A DNA stretch of 64,000 nt from Leptodontidium sp. MPI-SDFR-AT-0119 (taxonomy: Eukaryota; Ascomycota; Leotiomycetes; Helotiales; Leptodontidiaceae): assembly GCA_020726505.1 (NCBI GenBank), contig JAHLEZ010000023.1, forward strand, positions 186,001-250,000. The letters run 5' to 3'. Below the pieces are notes generated by a model. The model was not told the DNA's origin. It did not search any database and was given only the letters and a program-made list of their open reading frames with translations. Below are positions 12,842-23,388 of the stretch, piece by piece. The translations under genes and the position numbers were made by a program. Every line of letters begins with the position of its first letter. The first letter of the stretch is position 1.

Positions 12842-13591
12842 ATGACTCGTATGGAGCTTTTTCATCTACCAAGAGCCGTGTTGCTCATTTCTCTCGCTTT
12901 CAACTTCCAGGTGGTGCTTGCGGTTACTTCGAACCTGACCACCGAAATTGGTACACTCCCGATATGCGCTGTGCGTAACTCCCTCTTCCCCGTAGCCAAA
13001 TCTGTAAGGGCTCAAGGCTAATGAAAGAATAGCAAGCATGCATCGCTTCTTCTTTTTCAACATGTTCGTGTCGAATGCTAGATTTCGACTGTAAGGGCTC
13101 ACCCCAGCGATAAGTTGATAACCAAACTGACCAGCATAACAGGTGCCTGCGCGTGCACCACATTCTCTCCAACGGCTAGCTTTTGCATTCAAGGCGCCTG
13201 TTCACCCTCCTACCTCAAACCTGCTATGGAAATAATGTCACTCGCATGCCCTCCGGCATTACCCAGCACGAGCACCTCCTCCACCTCTCGAAGTCACACA
13301 ACGGCATCTGCAACGATGTCCGGCGGTACCTTTAGGACGGCTTCAGCTGATCCCGTACCTTCCCCAACCGTTACAATAACCGCTGGACCATATGGTGGTG
13401 GTCTCAGTGGAAACTCATCATACCCAAGCGGATCGAGCGAATGCTTGTACCAAACTGCGTCTGGTGTTCCAGGACAGCCAACCTGTTGGGTTCAGGCTGG
13501 GATCAATGCTGCGCCAGGGAGAGAGTTCGGAACAACGGTGCTTCTCTGGAGTCTCTTTTCATGTTTGATTTTTGCGGGAGGTTTTCATTAG
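12842..13591 (+). CDS. CFEM-domain secreted, probably GPI-anchored protein
   Basis: Three exons (12842-12970, 13033-13090, 13143-13591) with introns of 62 and 52 bp join in phase to 211 aa. An ATG three codons downstream is an equally possible start. The order is: signal peptide (hydrophobic core AVLLISLAFNFQVVLA); CFEM domain beginning LPICAQACIA and running through a Cys-x-Cys cluster with an aspartate (MLDFDC) to an Ala-Cys pair about 50 residues on; Ser/Thr-rich linker; hydrophobic C-terminus (LLWSLFSCLIFAGG) typical of a GPI-addition signal. CFEM proteins bind haem or iron at the cell surface, act in wall integrity or serve as effectors; which applies here is unknown. I count ten cysteines in the domain region against the canonical eight. 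The domain is split over all three exons, so it is easy to miss without splicing. Confidence 0.85.
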
Positions 13592-14040
13592 AGCTCAGTA
13601 TTACCAAATGCTATTGTGGTTGAATTATCACCTCTGGGTTACACCGCGTCGGGTCATACTTTCTGGTAGTTCTAGGGTCACAAACTGTATTCTAGCTATT
13701 ATCTAAAACATTCTATAATGTTCTTTATAAATAGCGTTGCGTTAAGTGGCCAGGGCATTGCCAGGTAGCCATGAACACGCACATCTCTTAGCGAAAAAGC
13801 GATCTACTTGTTGCGTTTGCAATGCTGGGAAACTGATTGTGATTCAGAAGTGTGACTGCACTGGCTAGAACTACGAGTTACCGTATGTTTATTTATACTT
13901 TCGATCCTGTGAGACTTCTTAAAGGCGAGGATCCCTTAGAATAACCTCGCTTACCCCTGTGCTTACTAATGTGATATAAACAAGGCCAAAAACCCAAAGG
14001 CCACAGAGGTTCTAAGAGATATTATATTCTTCTATTAAAC

Positions 14041-14171
14041 TAAACTTTTTGGTTTTTTAATAATAGTCGGCTGTACCTCCCCCCACTAATAAAACCACTA
14101 CCACGACCTTTCCAATACCTATTCCAACTCTAAACTAGATTGTTGTTCTCGTGCGAGCAGCTGTGTGTATC
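14041..14171 (-). pseudogene. Degenerate inverted copy of the M28 aminopeptidase 3' end
   Basis: Read on the minus strand, this aligns with the last codons and 3' flank of the M28 gene (17033-17168). The encoded tail DTHSCSHENNNLV-stop parallels DTHTCSHKNNNLV-stop. Similarity continues about 90 bp past the stop, which argues for DNA duplication rather than protein convergence. In the flank many G residues of the M28 copy are A here; for example a GTTGTTGGTGG stretch corresponds to ATTATTAAAAA. Upstream of the tail the similarity to M28 ends abruptly and another repeat begins. I estimate about 75% identity by eye. Confidence 0.7.
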
Positions 14172-14260
14172 TCGACTAGCTGGAGGTTTGGAGATGTGCA
14201 CTACGTAAGTATCATTTTCTCGCTGCCTTCTGGCATATTTGTCTCCCAAACAAGGAGGGA
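14168..14260 (-). repeat. Dispersed inverted repeat, copy 1
   Basis: Its sequence matches the reverse complement of 21083-21168 with about seven mismatches over 86 aligned bases and one 7-bp insertion (CTGGAGG). On the minus strand it encodes the peptide PPCLGDKYARRQREN, the same as the other copy on the plus strand. Flanking DNA is unrelated on the right; on the left it overlaps the M28-tail fragment by a few bases. Nature unknown: it could be part of a decayed transposon or a duplicated gene exon. Confidence 0.8.
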
Positions 14261-15502
14261 GTGGATACATTCAATAATCCATACCTGTACTCGCACCACC
14301 TAGTTACGGTAGGTGCAGAACTATCGGGAATCGAATTTAAAATTCGTGTGCCAGTGTCGCTTGGACCACTATGATTTCCTATCCAGGTAAACAAATGCCA
14401 CCGGACTCGCCCCACTTCACTTCCGTTCGAGGTGGAAAGCATCCAGGTTGCTTTCTCTTGTTTGGACCAACAAAAGCAAGACTGGGCGAGGATCCCAGAA
14501 GCCTTTGTTCGCCAAATCGAAGGCTTGTAGCGGTCCATAACGTCGTACTCCAAAAGTTTCGATTTAATAAAGAGTGTGATGTTTCAGTCTTCTTACTAAG
14601 GGAGTATGCAATCTGGCGTCGCAATACGTGTGTCACTTGCTTGTGCCAGTTCAGTTGTTCTTGATCCTGGTGGACCCCACTACGATACTGTCGAAGATTG
14701 TTATCTTGATTAAATATTGCTTTCGGAAGGTCCAACAGTTTTTGTGGAAGGTAATATTCTGGAGTCCTTCCAGCTCTATTGGCGAGTAGTGGGCATATTC
14801 TCGGTGGACATCACATTGTCAGCTTTCGCTTATCCAGTCTAGCCCCTATCCTGTAAGCGAGAATACAGCGGTAAGTTTTGCAATCAGGAACAAACAAGCG
14901 CAAGAATGACGAGGGGAAATATTTCCTAACAGAGACTGAGAAGGAGAGTTCACTTCCAAGAATTCTGAAATCCGATACGAGAATGCGGTCTAGCAAAAAC
15001 GTCACCATTTAACCTGCAGATCCAACAAGCTAGTCGGAAAGCGACCAGGAAAACGGTCGCTATCTTTGGCCTGGGAGCCAAGACCGTTGATTGACTTTAT
15101 CAGGAAGTCTTGAATGCGACGATCCGCATCTTTGCAGGTACCAAGGATGTATATCCAAGGAAGTATGCGCATACCACCATGTTGCCATCACGTGTAAAGT
15201 TCCAAGCATTTTAAAAAGTCTTGGTACCTGCCAATTCAGGCACAGTATCATTGTACCTTCTTGGCACCTGCCATTGCGAGCACTCAGGATCCGGATATTC
15301 TGAGGATCATATCTTGCTCTATTTGTAAGTGGAATGGCGTCTTGGTCACGATATGGCTGGATAGCGACATAAAATAAGGGCTTCGTCCGGAGTCCGGATA
15401 GCTGGATTTCCACACGTTCCTCACTTTCTCATCCAATCGGGTCTCGGGGCGAGTACAGTTGAACGTCAACATCCCGATTGATATCACGTTCGCTGATTTA
15501 TC

Positions 15503-17074
15503 ATGAAGGCCGCTGCAACTGTCGCCGTGGCGTTCTTCGCCTGGCAATCATTCGCCACCGAGCTCTTGACTCCCGAAAAGATCGAAGCAGGTGTCAAACA
15601 AGTCGAGTGAGTCGAGTTCCAATCAACACATGAAACGATTACTCACAATTTAGCCTGGAGCGCAATCTCTGGAACTTGAACCAAATCGCCAAGAAGAACG
15701 GTGGCAACAGAGCTTTCGGTCTTCCTGGATACAAAGCTTCTTCGGATTATGTGCTCGAAAGAGTGCAGACCAGATTTGGCGATCAATTCGATACCACTCT
15801 GCAGTACTTCAACCACACTTTTGAGCAGACTCGCGACATCTCGGTCACTGGTCCAGATGGCGAGGATGTCCCTGTGATCACATTGACTTACAACAATGCC
15901 ACCCCGATGCCTGGCGGAGTCACTGCCCCGCTCATCGATACACCTGTCAATGATGTGACAGGTAGGTCAAAACTGGCAAATCTTGTAGAGACCAATATGC
16001 TAATTTGTTCAAGGCTCCGGATGTGAGGCAGCTGACTGGGAAGGCATTGACCCCACTGGTAAGATTGTGCTTATAAAAAGGGGGACGTGTGCTATTTACA
16101 TCAAATTGAGGTTCGCAAAAGACCTTGGTGCTCTTGGTGCCATCCTCTGGCATCAAGTCGATGGAGTACCCAACAGCGCTACTCTGGATGCTTCAAACAT
16201 CGGTCTTATTGCGCCTGTTGCCGTTGTTGCCAAGTCTGTTGGAGAGGCATGGAAGGCTCGCCTTGCAGCCGGTGAAGAGCTTATTGTCAATCTCCTCGTT
16301 GACTCGGTGTTTGAGGAGCGAGAGAGCTGGAACATTTTCTCCGAGACAAAGGAGGGAGACCCGAACAATGTTGTCATGCTCGGTGCTCACTTAGACGGAG
16401 TCCAACAAGGCCCTGGAATCAACGACGATGGGTCTGGAACAAGTGGTATCCTAGAAATCTTGACAGCTTTCCGCCACTACAAAGGCTTCAAGAACAAAGT
16501 CCGATTCGCGTGGTGGGGCGCGGAAGAGAGTGGTCTCATCGGTTCCCTCTACTACACATCGCACCTGAGCGAGGAAGAAGCGGACAAAATCCGCTTCTAC
16601 TTCAACTATGACATGATAGGGTCTCCCTTCCCGGTATACGCCGTTTACAAGGGCGATAATCCAGGGGATGCACCTGGAGCTCAAATTCTCCTCGACTACC
16701 TTCTCGCTAAGGGCAAACCGGCCTACTACGGCGGCTTTGGTACAGGATCGGACTACGTTGGCTTCCTCCAGCTGGGCATTCCATCTTCTGGCCTCTTTAC
16801 AGGGGCAGGTGCTCCTACTGATCCGTGTTATCATCTTGCGTGTGACGATACCAGCAATATCAACGCAGAGGCTTTGACGCTCAACGCGAAGGCTGCGGGT
16901 GTGGCTGCTGCAAAATTCGCACTATCTTTGGATGGTGTTCCTCCTCGCATAAAGACAACTATTAACCGCAGGAACAAGATGCAGATCCGTGCTGAATTTG
17001 CCAAGTGGGAACATGCTGCTCAAGAGGCTGCTGATACACACACTTGCTCGCACAAGAATAATAATCTAGTTTAG
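15503..17074 (+). CDS. Secreted M28 aminopeptidase with PA domain
   Basis: Exons 15503-15606, 15654-15961 and 16014-17074 join in phase to 490 aa, close to aminopeptidase Y length. It is predicted to remove N-terminal residues from peptides with two zinc ions. A signal peptide (KAAATVAVAFFAWQSFA) is followed by a propeptide-like part. A protease-associated segment (KIVLIKRGTCAI) lies near residue 155, and then the M28 domain. Zinc and catalytic residues appear as GAHLDG (H263, D265), NDDGSG (D275), WGAEESG (E308/E309), NYDMIG (D337) and CYHLACD (H411). All the expected ligands are present, so it should be active. The short C-terminal tail after the domain is Asn-rich; the DNA encoding it is duplicated, inverted and decayed, at 14.0-14.2 kb. 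It is either vacuolar or extracellular; no retention signal is visible. Confidence 0.93.
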
Positions 17075-18831
17075 AGTCAGAACTGGAATTGGAGAGGTCG
17101 GGGTGGGGGTGTCATTGGCGGAGGGAGATATAGCTGCTTCCCGTTGTTGGTGGACCAAAACGGTTTAACATAATGGAAAATGATAACGTGTCTTGGAAAC
17201 TCGGTGGCCTTCAATTAGCGGCTATGTTTACATCATGTTGGGCAAGCGAGATAATTCAGCAAGGCTCGCTTATGAGAACTTTCACACCGTCGAAAGCATG
17301 CATGAACATAAACGCAACCCACAGTTCTAGCTAGTGTACTCACATTTCTTAATATCATTCTTCTGGTGTTCCTGGACCTTAGATCTCAGTTGATAGGTCT
17401 CCCCAGAGTCTGGGCGAGAGAGAGTCTTCGATAAACTGAACTCGTATACAGCGCATGTAGATCGATTTGTCCCGAGGAGATGCGTTGGACCATGGCTCCT
17501 GGGGCAGCTTTCGATCACCTAACATCATTGATGCAGAACAATATATAATATTTTGGACAAACCCAAGTTTCGCCAGCTCCATAAACTTTGCTCGGAACGA
17601 AAATACACTGGTTCGATAAACAGCCGAATGACTTCATACATACAGTCAGGGCAACACTATACTGTGCTCGGCACAGATTAGGAAATTTGCTTATATCGTG
17701 GCTCGTTCAGTTTGGGTACATCTTTCTCTAGCGCGTCAAATTTCAGTCAGTCTCCAAACTAGGCTGCGTCACGGGGTGAGTGAAATAGGGGTAAATCGCG
17801 GTTATTCGCCCCATGGGTAGGTAAAGATTTTTGCACCTCGCTTATGGGAATTCATGAGGCCCCATGGGGATTCGTGAGGCCTTATAAGGATGTAATTATG
17901 AAGATTTATGAGGATTTATGAGGATTTATAAAAAGTGAGTCTACATGAGGATTTACTAATCCCTGTATTACGAGTACCCGTCTCCATGAGGTGAGGGCAA
18001 GTATTTTCGAATCCTCACGAAAGCTCATGGGTGGTTATTAATATCATACGGGTACCCTTGGGGCCCATGCGCAGCCTACTCCAAACTGATGAGAGAAAGC
18101 CCGGGACCTCAACAACTCCGCAGTTGCAGTCCAAGAAGATAAACCAGGTTCCATTTGCCGTAGGTATCCCTACTTCTCAGCTATCTGTAGTATCAATATC
18201 CAAGAACAAAACGCCAACACGTACTCCACAATCTGATATCCCACTATCCAACTGCCAAATGCCAACACGTATGTCGCAAACAGCGAAGCTGGCCCCTACT
18301 CGGACATATCAGCATCGAAGGATGGGAAGCAGAAAACGTCCGGTGTCTGAAAAGGCGCTGGCCTTGGTAAGAATAAACATTGGATTGTGATATTTTACCA
18401 AGACAGAAATGGGTTGTGTGAGAAGACTGGAGGCTAAAAGTCGCACAGCATCGTTGTCAATATGTTATTGGCAAACAAGAGCAATTCTGTGCTATTGAAA
18501 TTTCTTTTTCTGCTTGCTCGGCATGTAAGCCAGCGTAGTTCCGGCTGGGGGCCAGGTTGGGGTTGGTTATGCAGTCAGTTGAGTGATAATGAGGCATATC
18601 TCGCTGTAATACTCACGTGTTATGTAAACGAAATGTGACTGTCTTACTTGAGTCAAGAGTGATTCATCTGAAATCTGCCCACTAGTTATATATTCCTCAT
18701 CATGTTCCAAATTGACTTCAAATGAACAGTAATACCTTCCAGATATTCAACCTGAACATTTTCTTGCACCATACGTATTCACAGTTATACACACACACCT
18801 ACACCTGCAAACACCACACCCACAGCTCGCC
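17075..18831. other. Intergenic, A+T-rich centre with short degenerate repeats
   Basis: No gene is supported. Between about 17,780 and 18,070 the sequence repeats variations of ATGAGG, CCATGGG and GAGGATTTAT in a degenerate way. The open frame at 18031-18390 has no domain signal and starts inside this repetitive DNA. Confidence 0.5.
17900..17929. repeat. Three tandem copies of a 10-bp unit (GARGATTTAT)
   Basis: Copies at 17900, 17910 and 17920 differ by one base in the first unit. Related single units (GAGGATTT) recur near 17,947. They form part of a wider degenerate repeat patch. Confidence 0.8.
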
Positions 18832-19335
18832 ATGGTTGAACCAATAACAGCTGCAACCGCTGTGATCAGTATGTTTTCCTCATTCGTAACGATATTCAAG
18901 GCCATAGAAGCAACAATTGCTGCAAGGAACGATGACACTTGCGACTGCTACGATAATCTTTCTGGATTCCTTAAAGGCCTCGACATCGTTCACAAGCAGG
19001 CTAAAAGCTGGAAGATGGAGGATTACGAGCAGGAGCGCGTTTCCTCATCTATAGAGAGCATCTTGATGCGCATCGAGGAGTATCGTTAGCTCGTCGAGAA
19101 ACGGCAAAATCCCAACAAGTTCAAGGCTGTAGCTACGCGTGTAAAAATAGCGTTAGGTAGAGCAAGAGGCAAGGAAAAGACCATCAATGGTCAATTTACT
19201 AAACTTCATGCGGACGTCGCTAAGGCATGTATCAAAATTCGGACAAATACGGCCTTGCAGCATGCGCTAACATTGTTGGCCACTTTGTAGAGCGTTGGCC
19301 TTCTACGCAGCTCGACCACGCCCAACTCTCCCTAG
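18832..19335 (+). pseudogene. Remnant of an N-terminal domain of a fungal STAND/NLR-like protein
   Basis: The frame opens with ATG at 18832 (MVEPITAATAVISMFSSFV) and resembles the helical N-terminal domains that precede NACHT or NB-ARC modules in fungal STAND proteins: a small hydrophobic start, then amphipathic helices with Lys/Glu. The frame is stopped by TAG at 19087-19089, but coding-like sequence (LVEKRQNPNKFKAVATRVK onward) continues in the same frame to a second TAG at 19288 and a third at 19333. No splice pair removes the first stop in phase. No nucleotide-binding or repeat domain follows. I read it as a decayed and truncated gene; a short expressed 85-aa protein cannot be excluded. 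The family assignment is by general resemblance only. Confidence 0.5.
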
Positions 19336-20016
19336 AGCGCTCGACATACCGATGCTGCGAGCCGAACCGCAAATCAGAGGTCCCAGTACATGTGTTCAAG
19401 GAACCCTCGGGATTTTGTGATGCGAATGGTGACGTAGAAGAATCTCAGGAAGAAGGGAATACATCGGCTTGGAAGTGATCGAAAAACGTCGCATTTGTAG
19501 TTCCTTCCATGTATCGAGCAAGTGTTATGAATGCGGAAATTGTCCCACCCTGCAGGCCCTTCCCATCATCTCCAGGACCAGGCCACAGGCAAGCTCAGGT
19601 ATCAATTCCACCTCGCAAACTCAGCAGCCACAATTACTGCAGGAGTTTGGTGTCGAAGCCCAGACTCGTCTCCAAGTGCAACAAGTGCGGGAAAGAGGGT
19701 ACTAACAAAAAATGGCCGCAGTCAGCTAAGTGTCTTGTATCTGGACCTGGGGGGTAATGATTCCTTACACTTGTTCGTCGGAAGCGAAGTCTTCTTTATC
19801 ACCGCAGTCCGTGATCCGGAACGGAGCGAACTTGCGAGGTACGAGAGGTGCCTTATCGTTCAATCCTATTTCCCTTGTATCATAAGGTGCAAAACTGAAT
19901 CGCCACGGGCGAAGATCGCGCTGGATACTAAAGCCAACTCGAGTGGCAATGATAAAGCATCTCTTCAATTAAAGCAGTTGACTATTGTTCATTTCGGTGA
20001 TTGGAGCAAGCAATTC

Positions 20017-20811
20017 TTATAATAATGCAATAATCCTCTCGATAGCATCGGGGTTAATTAGCTGCTGATCTAGATCATCACACAAGGCAGGGTATGGATG
20101 TAGAGGAGACTGGCAGAGTAGAAAGGACATGTAAACTCTGGCTTCCTCCCACGCCCAGCACCCGAATTCGTCAAAGCAATTGCCGTCGATTGCCTTAGCT
20201 ATCGTGACAAATGTAGGAGAGAGAAGAGAGTGTGTAGGTGAGCCGTGGAGAGAAATATTGATGAAGAAAAGCCAAGACAAGAGGGCTGTCAAAGCAGACT
20301 CACGAGACGTGGGGTCTACAAGCCGAACCATAATGCGATTGAGTTGAACTAGGTCGCGGGAGGTATGAGGGTAGCTGTGATTGTCGAGGACAGACTCTAA
20401 AGGTAGGAGTGAGGGAGCTGTCGGGCTCCAACCGACGTTGGTTACGAAAGTCCGGATGGCATATCGTAAAGCCTTCAGCCGCTCAAGGATATACGGAGAT
20501 CTGAAGTCGTTGAATAACTTCCGCTCCCTGGCGGCAAATTCTCGTGGTTGTGGAGTCCAGTCGTCGGTGTGTATTGGCAGTTCAGATGCTGGTTGGGCCT
20601 ATTCATCATGTAGACGAGAGACTGTACTGGAGTTGTCCAGGGAAGGTTGCGGCCGAATGTTTAGGACGTGGACATCTCGCTGCTCTTGCAGTCTGTCCTG
20701 AATCCGAGTATTTCTCCGAGACAGCACCAACCCAGTAGCTATTGCACCAAGTAATGCAGATAATATTGCAGTCGAGGGCACTACTGCTGTAAAGAGGTAA
20801 TTGTTCACCAT
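20017..20811 (-). pseudogene. Single-pass membrane protein gene with an in-frame TAG
   Basis: Starting at ATG 20811 the frame encodes a membrane segment (AILSALLGAIATGLVL) followed by a cytosolic-looking region. TAG at 20601-20599 stops it at codon 71, yet the same frame stays open for a further 193 codons to the stop at 20017 with coherent protein-like composition (for example RSPYILERLKALRYAIRTFV). Without the stop the product would be about 264 aa. A 75-bp in-phase intron that would remove the stop can be drawn, but its donor (GTCCAC) is poor. I do not recognise the family. It is either a recent pseudogene or a gene with an unusual intron. Confidence 0.5.
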
Positions 20812-21082
20812 GATGCTTGAACAGTGAACGTGTGGCAGCAATACATAGGAAGACTTTGCTCCGAGGTCTGAACTTGGGAAGAAGGAATAAGAAGTGTTCA
20901 AGATTAAAAAGAGGACATGTAAGGTGAGATTATGCTCGCCGGGAGTGAGTTCTGTAGTTTGTGATTTGCTGGCATCCTGTGTAGTTGTGACTTTTTGGCA
21001 GATGAATGGCTCAAAATGAGACAATCATTTTCTTGGATTTGTCCTTGGAGTGAATCAACGTGCGATTTTCTCTGGCGTACAA

Positions 21083-21168
21083 TCCCTCCTTGTTTGGGAG
21101 ACAAATACGCTAGAAGACAGCGAGAAAATCATACTTGCGTAGTACACATCTCCAAACTAGTTGAGATA
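21083..21168 (+). repeat. Dispersed inverted repeat, copy 2
   Basis: This is the partner of 14168-14260 in opposite orientation, about 92% identical by eye. On the plus strand it lies inside a 65-codon open frame (20995-21192) and encodes PPCLGDKYARRQREN followed by a VVHISK peptide shared with copy 1. It lacks the 7-bp insertion of copy 1, and its flanks are unrelated to the other copy. Confidence 0.8.
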
Positions 21169-21375
21169 TCTGAGTTTCCCTCACAGAGGTGACCCGGGCC
21201 AGGACACCGGAGAATAATGGAATCGGTTGCACGCTTTTGACCTGAGATGACAGTAGCATCAAGACCGATATCTAAATTAAGGGTTGATAGCCAAGATTGT
21301 GTGGTGGTCTCGTCTCTGGATCGATTCAATGGCTTTGTACTCCACGAGGCTACCAATGAACCTACTCCCCATGTT

Positions 21376-21472
21376 CAGAAGTTTGTCAGGGAGCCGAGCG
21401 CAAAATACGCAAGTAGACTAAAATGTTCTTGCGAAATTTGGTAGCCTCACGCTCGGTACCTACAAACTTCTG
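21376..21472. repeat. Long imperfect inverted repeat (hairpin) of about 97 bp
   Basis: The left arm 21376-21400 (CAGAAGTTTGT...CCGAGCG) pairs with the right arm 21450-21472 (CGCTCGG...ACAAACTTCTG). Inside, CGCAAG near 21409 can pair with CTTGCG near 21430, extending the stem. No gene covers it. It could be a MITE-like element, a transcribed hairpin or a chance palindrome. Confidence 0.7.
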
Positions 21473-23388
21473 GATACGACAAGTATCTCTAAGGGTCAAC
21501 TTTCGCGCTCGGGCGAATGGCTACTTCTAAGCTAGTACGGCTCAAATTGCTTGACATTCGGTCCTGATACTTGGTCACTTCTATGACCCTCCGGATACTC
21601 CCCGTTTGCCTTGTTTAAGGCGACGGACTGAGCCTGTGACGTGTCCTGACCCCTGGCCCTTCTGTTGCTATGTTACTGTGTTTTATTTCATTGCAGACTT
21701 CTTAATTAAGATTTTCATCTTAACCATCCTCTGACAGCTTGGGAATCTATGGTTGTAGAGTTTAGATGAGAAGAGGCAATTATTTAAAGACAACCACTTA
21801 CATTATAATCAGACCTTCTATACACGACACAAGAACAATCTTGACAGCTTTGCATTCTACTAGCTTTCTCTGTGGGACAGAATCCGCAGTGGGTTTGCAA
21901 GGGTTTTTGGTTAGGTATGGCCTTGTATACTTCCTCCACCTGGTTCAATCCCACGAAGAAAGGGATACGTTGTACTCTCAAGAAACCGGTTTGCTAGAGG
22001 GCAATCAATCGATCGCAGTTCCGAATCATGCCGGCAGTTGCGATATATTGGAAACCCGCTTTCCGAGATGTTACTATCTGTTTGAGCGAGCCAGCGTTTT
22101 GAACCTGTCACAAGGAAGGACACCTAGACCTGTTAATTCTTCTTAGATTTCCAGTATTCGAATCAACTGTCTATAACTTGGTCCGCGCCTTTTACTTCTC
22201 TTTAATATTCCCGAGTGCTTTACTATGTCAGATCTCACTTCAGGTGTTAAGGTGTTGGTGTTTTGTGATCTTGGACAAACTTCAGGGAGTAAGGAGAGAA
22301 TGTATTGAAGTAGAACACAAGCTACTATCAATCAGCTATCTCAATTCTCCCATTGAATACCGAGTCCCACCGTTTTCCATCGGTTCAAGCAATCGAGGCA
22401 GTCACAAACTGGGCCAATGCTCCAGACGCGGCAATCGAGAAAGTGCCGGTAAACGTGTATCGCAACTCTGTGACAGGGGAAGTTGCATACTGTTACTCTC
22501 TAAGAAGTCCTGTCCAGTCTTGTGATAGTGTTCAAGAGGTCTCCAAGCCAGGGTCTTTTGGGATCCTCGGCCAATCCAGAAATTACTTGGTCTCCAACCG
22601 CCTTCTCCTGACCACGCCATTAATCATTCCCTAGCCTGCTTTCTATGGGTCGATTGAACGGAGCACAGTTTGTTCTAGTGCACTGGTGTTCTAGTGTTGC
22701 TTGGAGTCAAGATCACGGTCCGCCATCCACCACCACCTACATCGCTAATTTTCCGAAGTCAACAGAGCTAAGTGGAGCAACCTTGTAGGAAACCAAAAGT
22801 ACTTTATAAACATTGAACTATGACTGACACAACTCGAGCCAAGTGAATAAAATGAACCCGTTTCTGAAGTTCGCTCGACTTTGTCGCTAGCTAGCTATTA
22901 ATCTCATTTACTTTCTTTTCCCTTTGCTTAAGCAATTAAGGTGTTCTATTCTTTGTGATATTTCGATTGTGTAATCTGATGTCAAGGCATAATTTAAATA
23001 TCAAGCTTGGATTCTGCTTCCGATTTATTTCTCGTCATAGGTTTTAGGCTTTCAAAGGCTTTCAATTGTCTACAATACATTAAGCAAAGTCTTCGACATT
23101 CGCCAGGCTCATAAGAAATTTCAGCCCTGAATACCATCAAAAGAAACAACCCCCTTCTATTGTCACTGGCTCGCTTCGATGCCACCATGTATGTGGTGGC
23201 GCAGAGGTGCATGAAACGCCCGCATGCTATGCTGGCAGCAACAGCCGCAGCCTTACACTCAACTTCCACTTCATCATTTCAATTCAACTTGCAATTCTTC
23301 CCTCCATATGCTCTAAAAGTCCCATTATGTAGATTTCCCGAGCTCTTCACTATTGATATACTCCTCCCCTTCGCAGTACGGAGGGGTC

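Larger units (their letters stand above)
13592..15502. other. Intergenic stretch with repeat and gene fragments
   Basis: I see no intact gene. The left half is A+T-rich (13,650-14,080) and ends in an inverted degenerate copy of the 3' end of the neighbouring M28 gene, fused to a repeat shared with 21.1 kb; both are listed separately. Around 15,225-15,285 there is a ~24-bp imperfect direct repeat (CTTGGYACCTGCCA core). The last 200 bp should hold the M28 promoter. Confidence 0.5.
20812..23388. other. Intergenic, no supported gene; repeat and hairpin inside
   Basis: Besides the inverted-repeat copy at 21.1 kb and the hairpin at 21.4 kb, only short overlapping frames are present (for example 21766-22146 and 22353-22634). 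They have no domain or splice support, though their composition would fit relics of decayed genes. The last few hundred bases are the promoter side of the membrane-protein gene at 23389. Confidence 0.45.

Noticed and set aside
19227..20022. Plus-strand frames between the two gene remnants
   Set aside because: Short, overlapping and without continuity; one shows CxxC spacing (KCNKCGKEG) but no complete zinc-binding motif.
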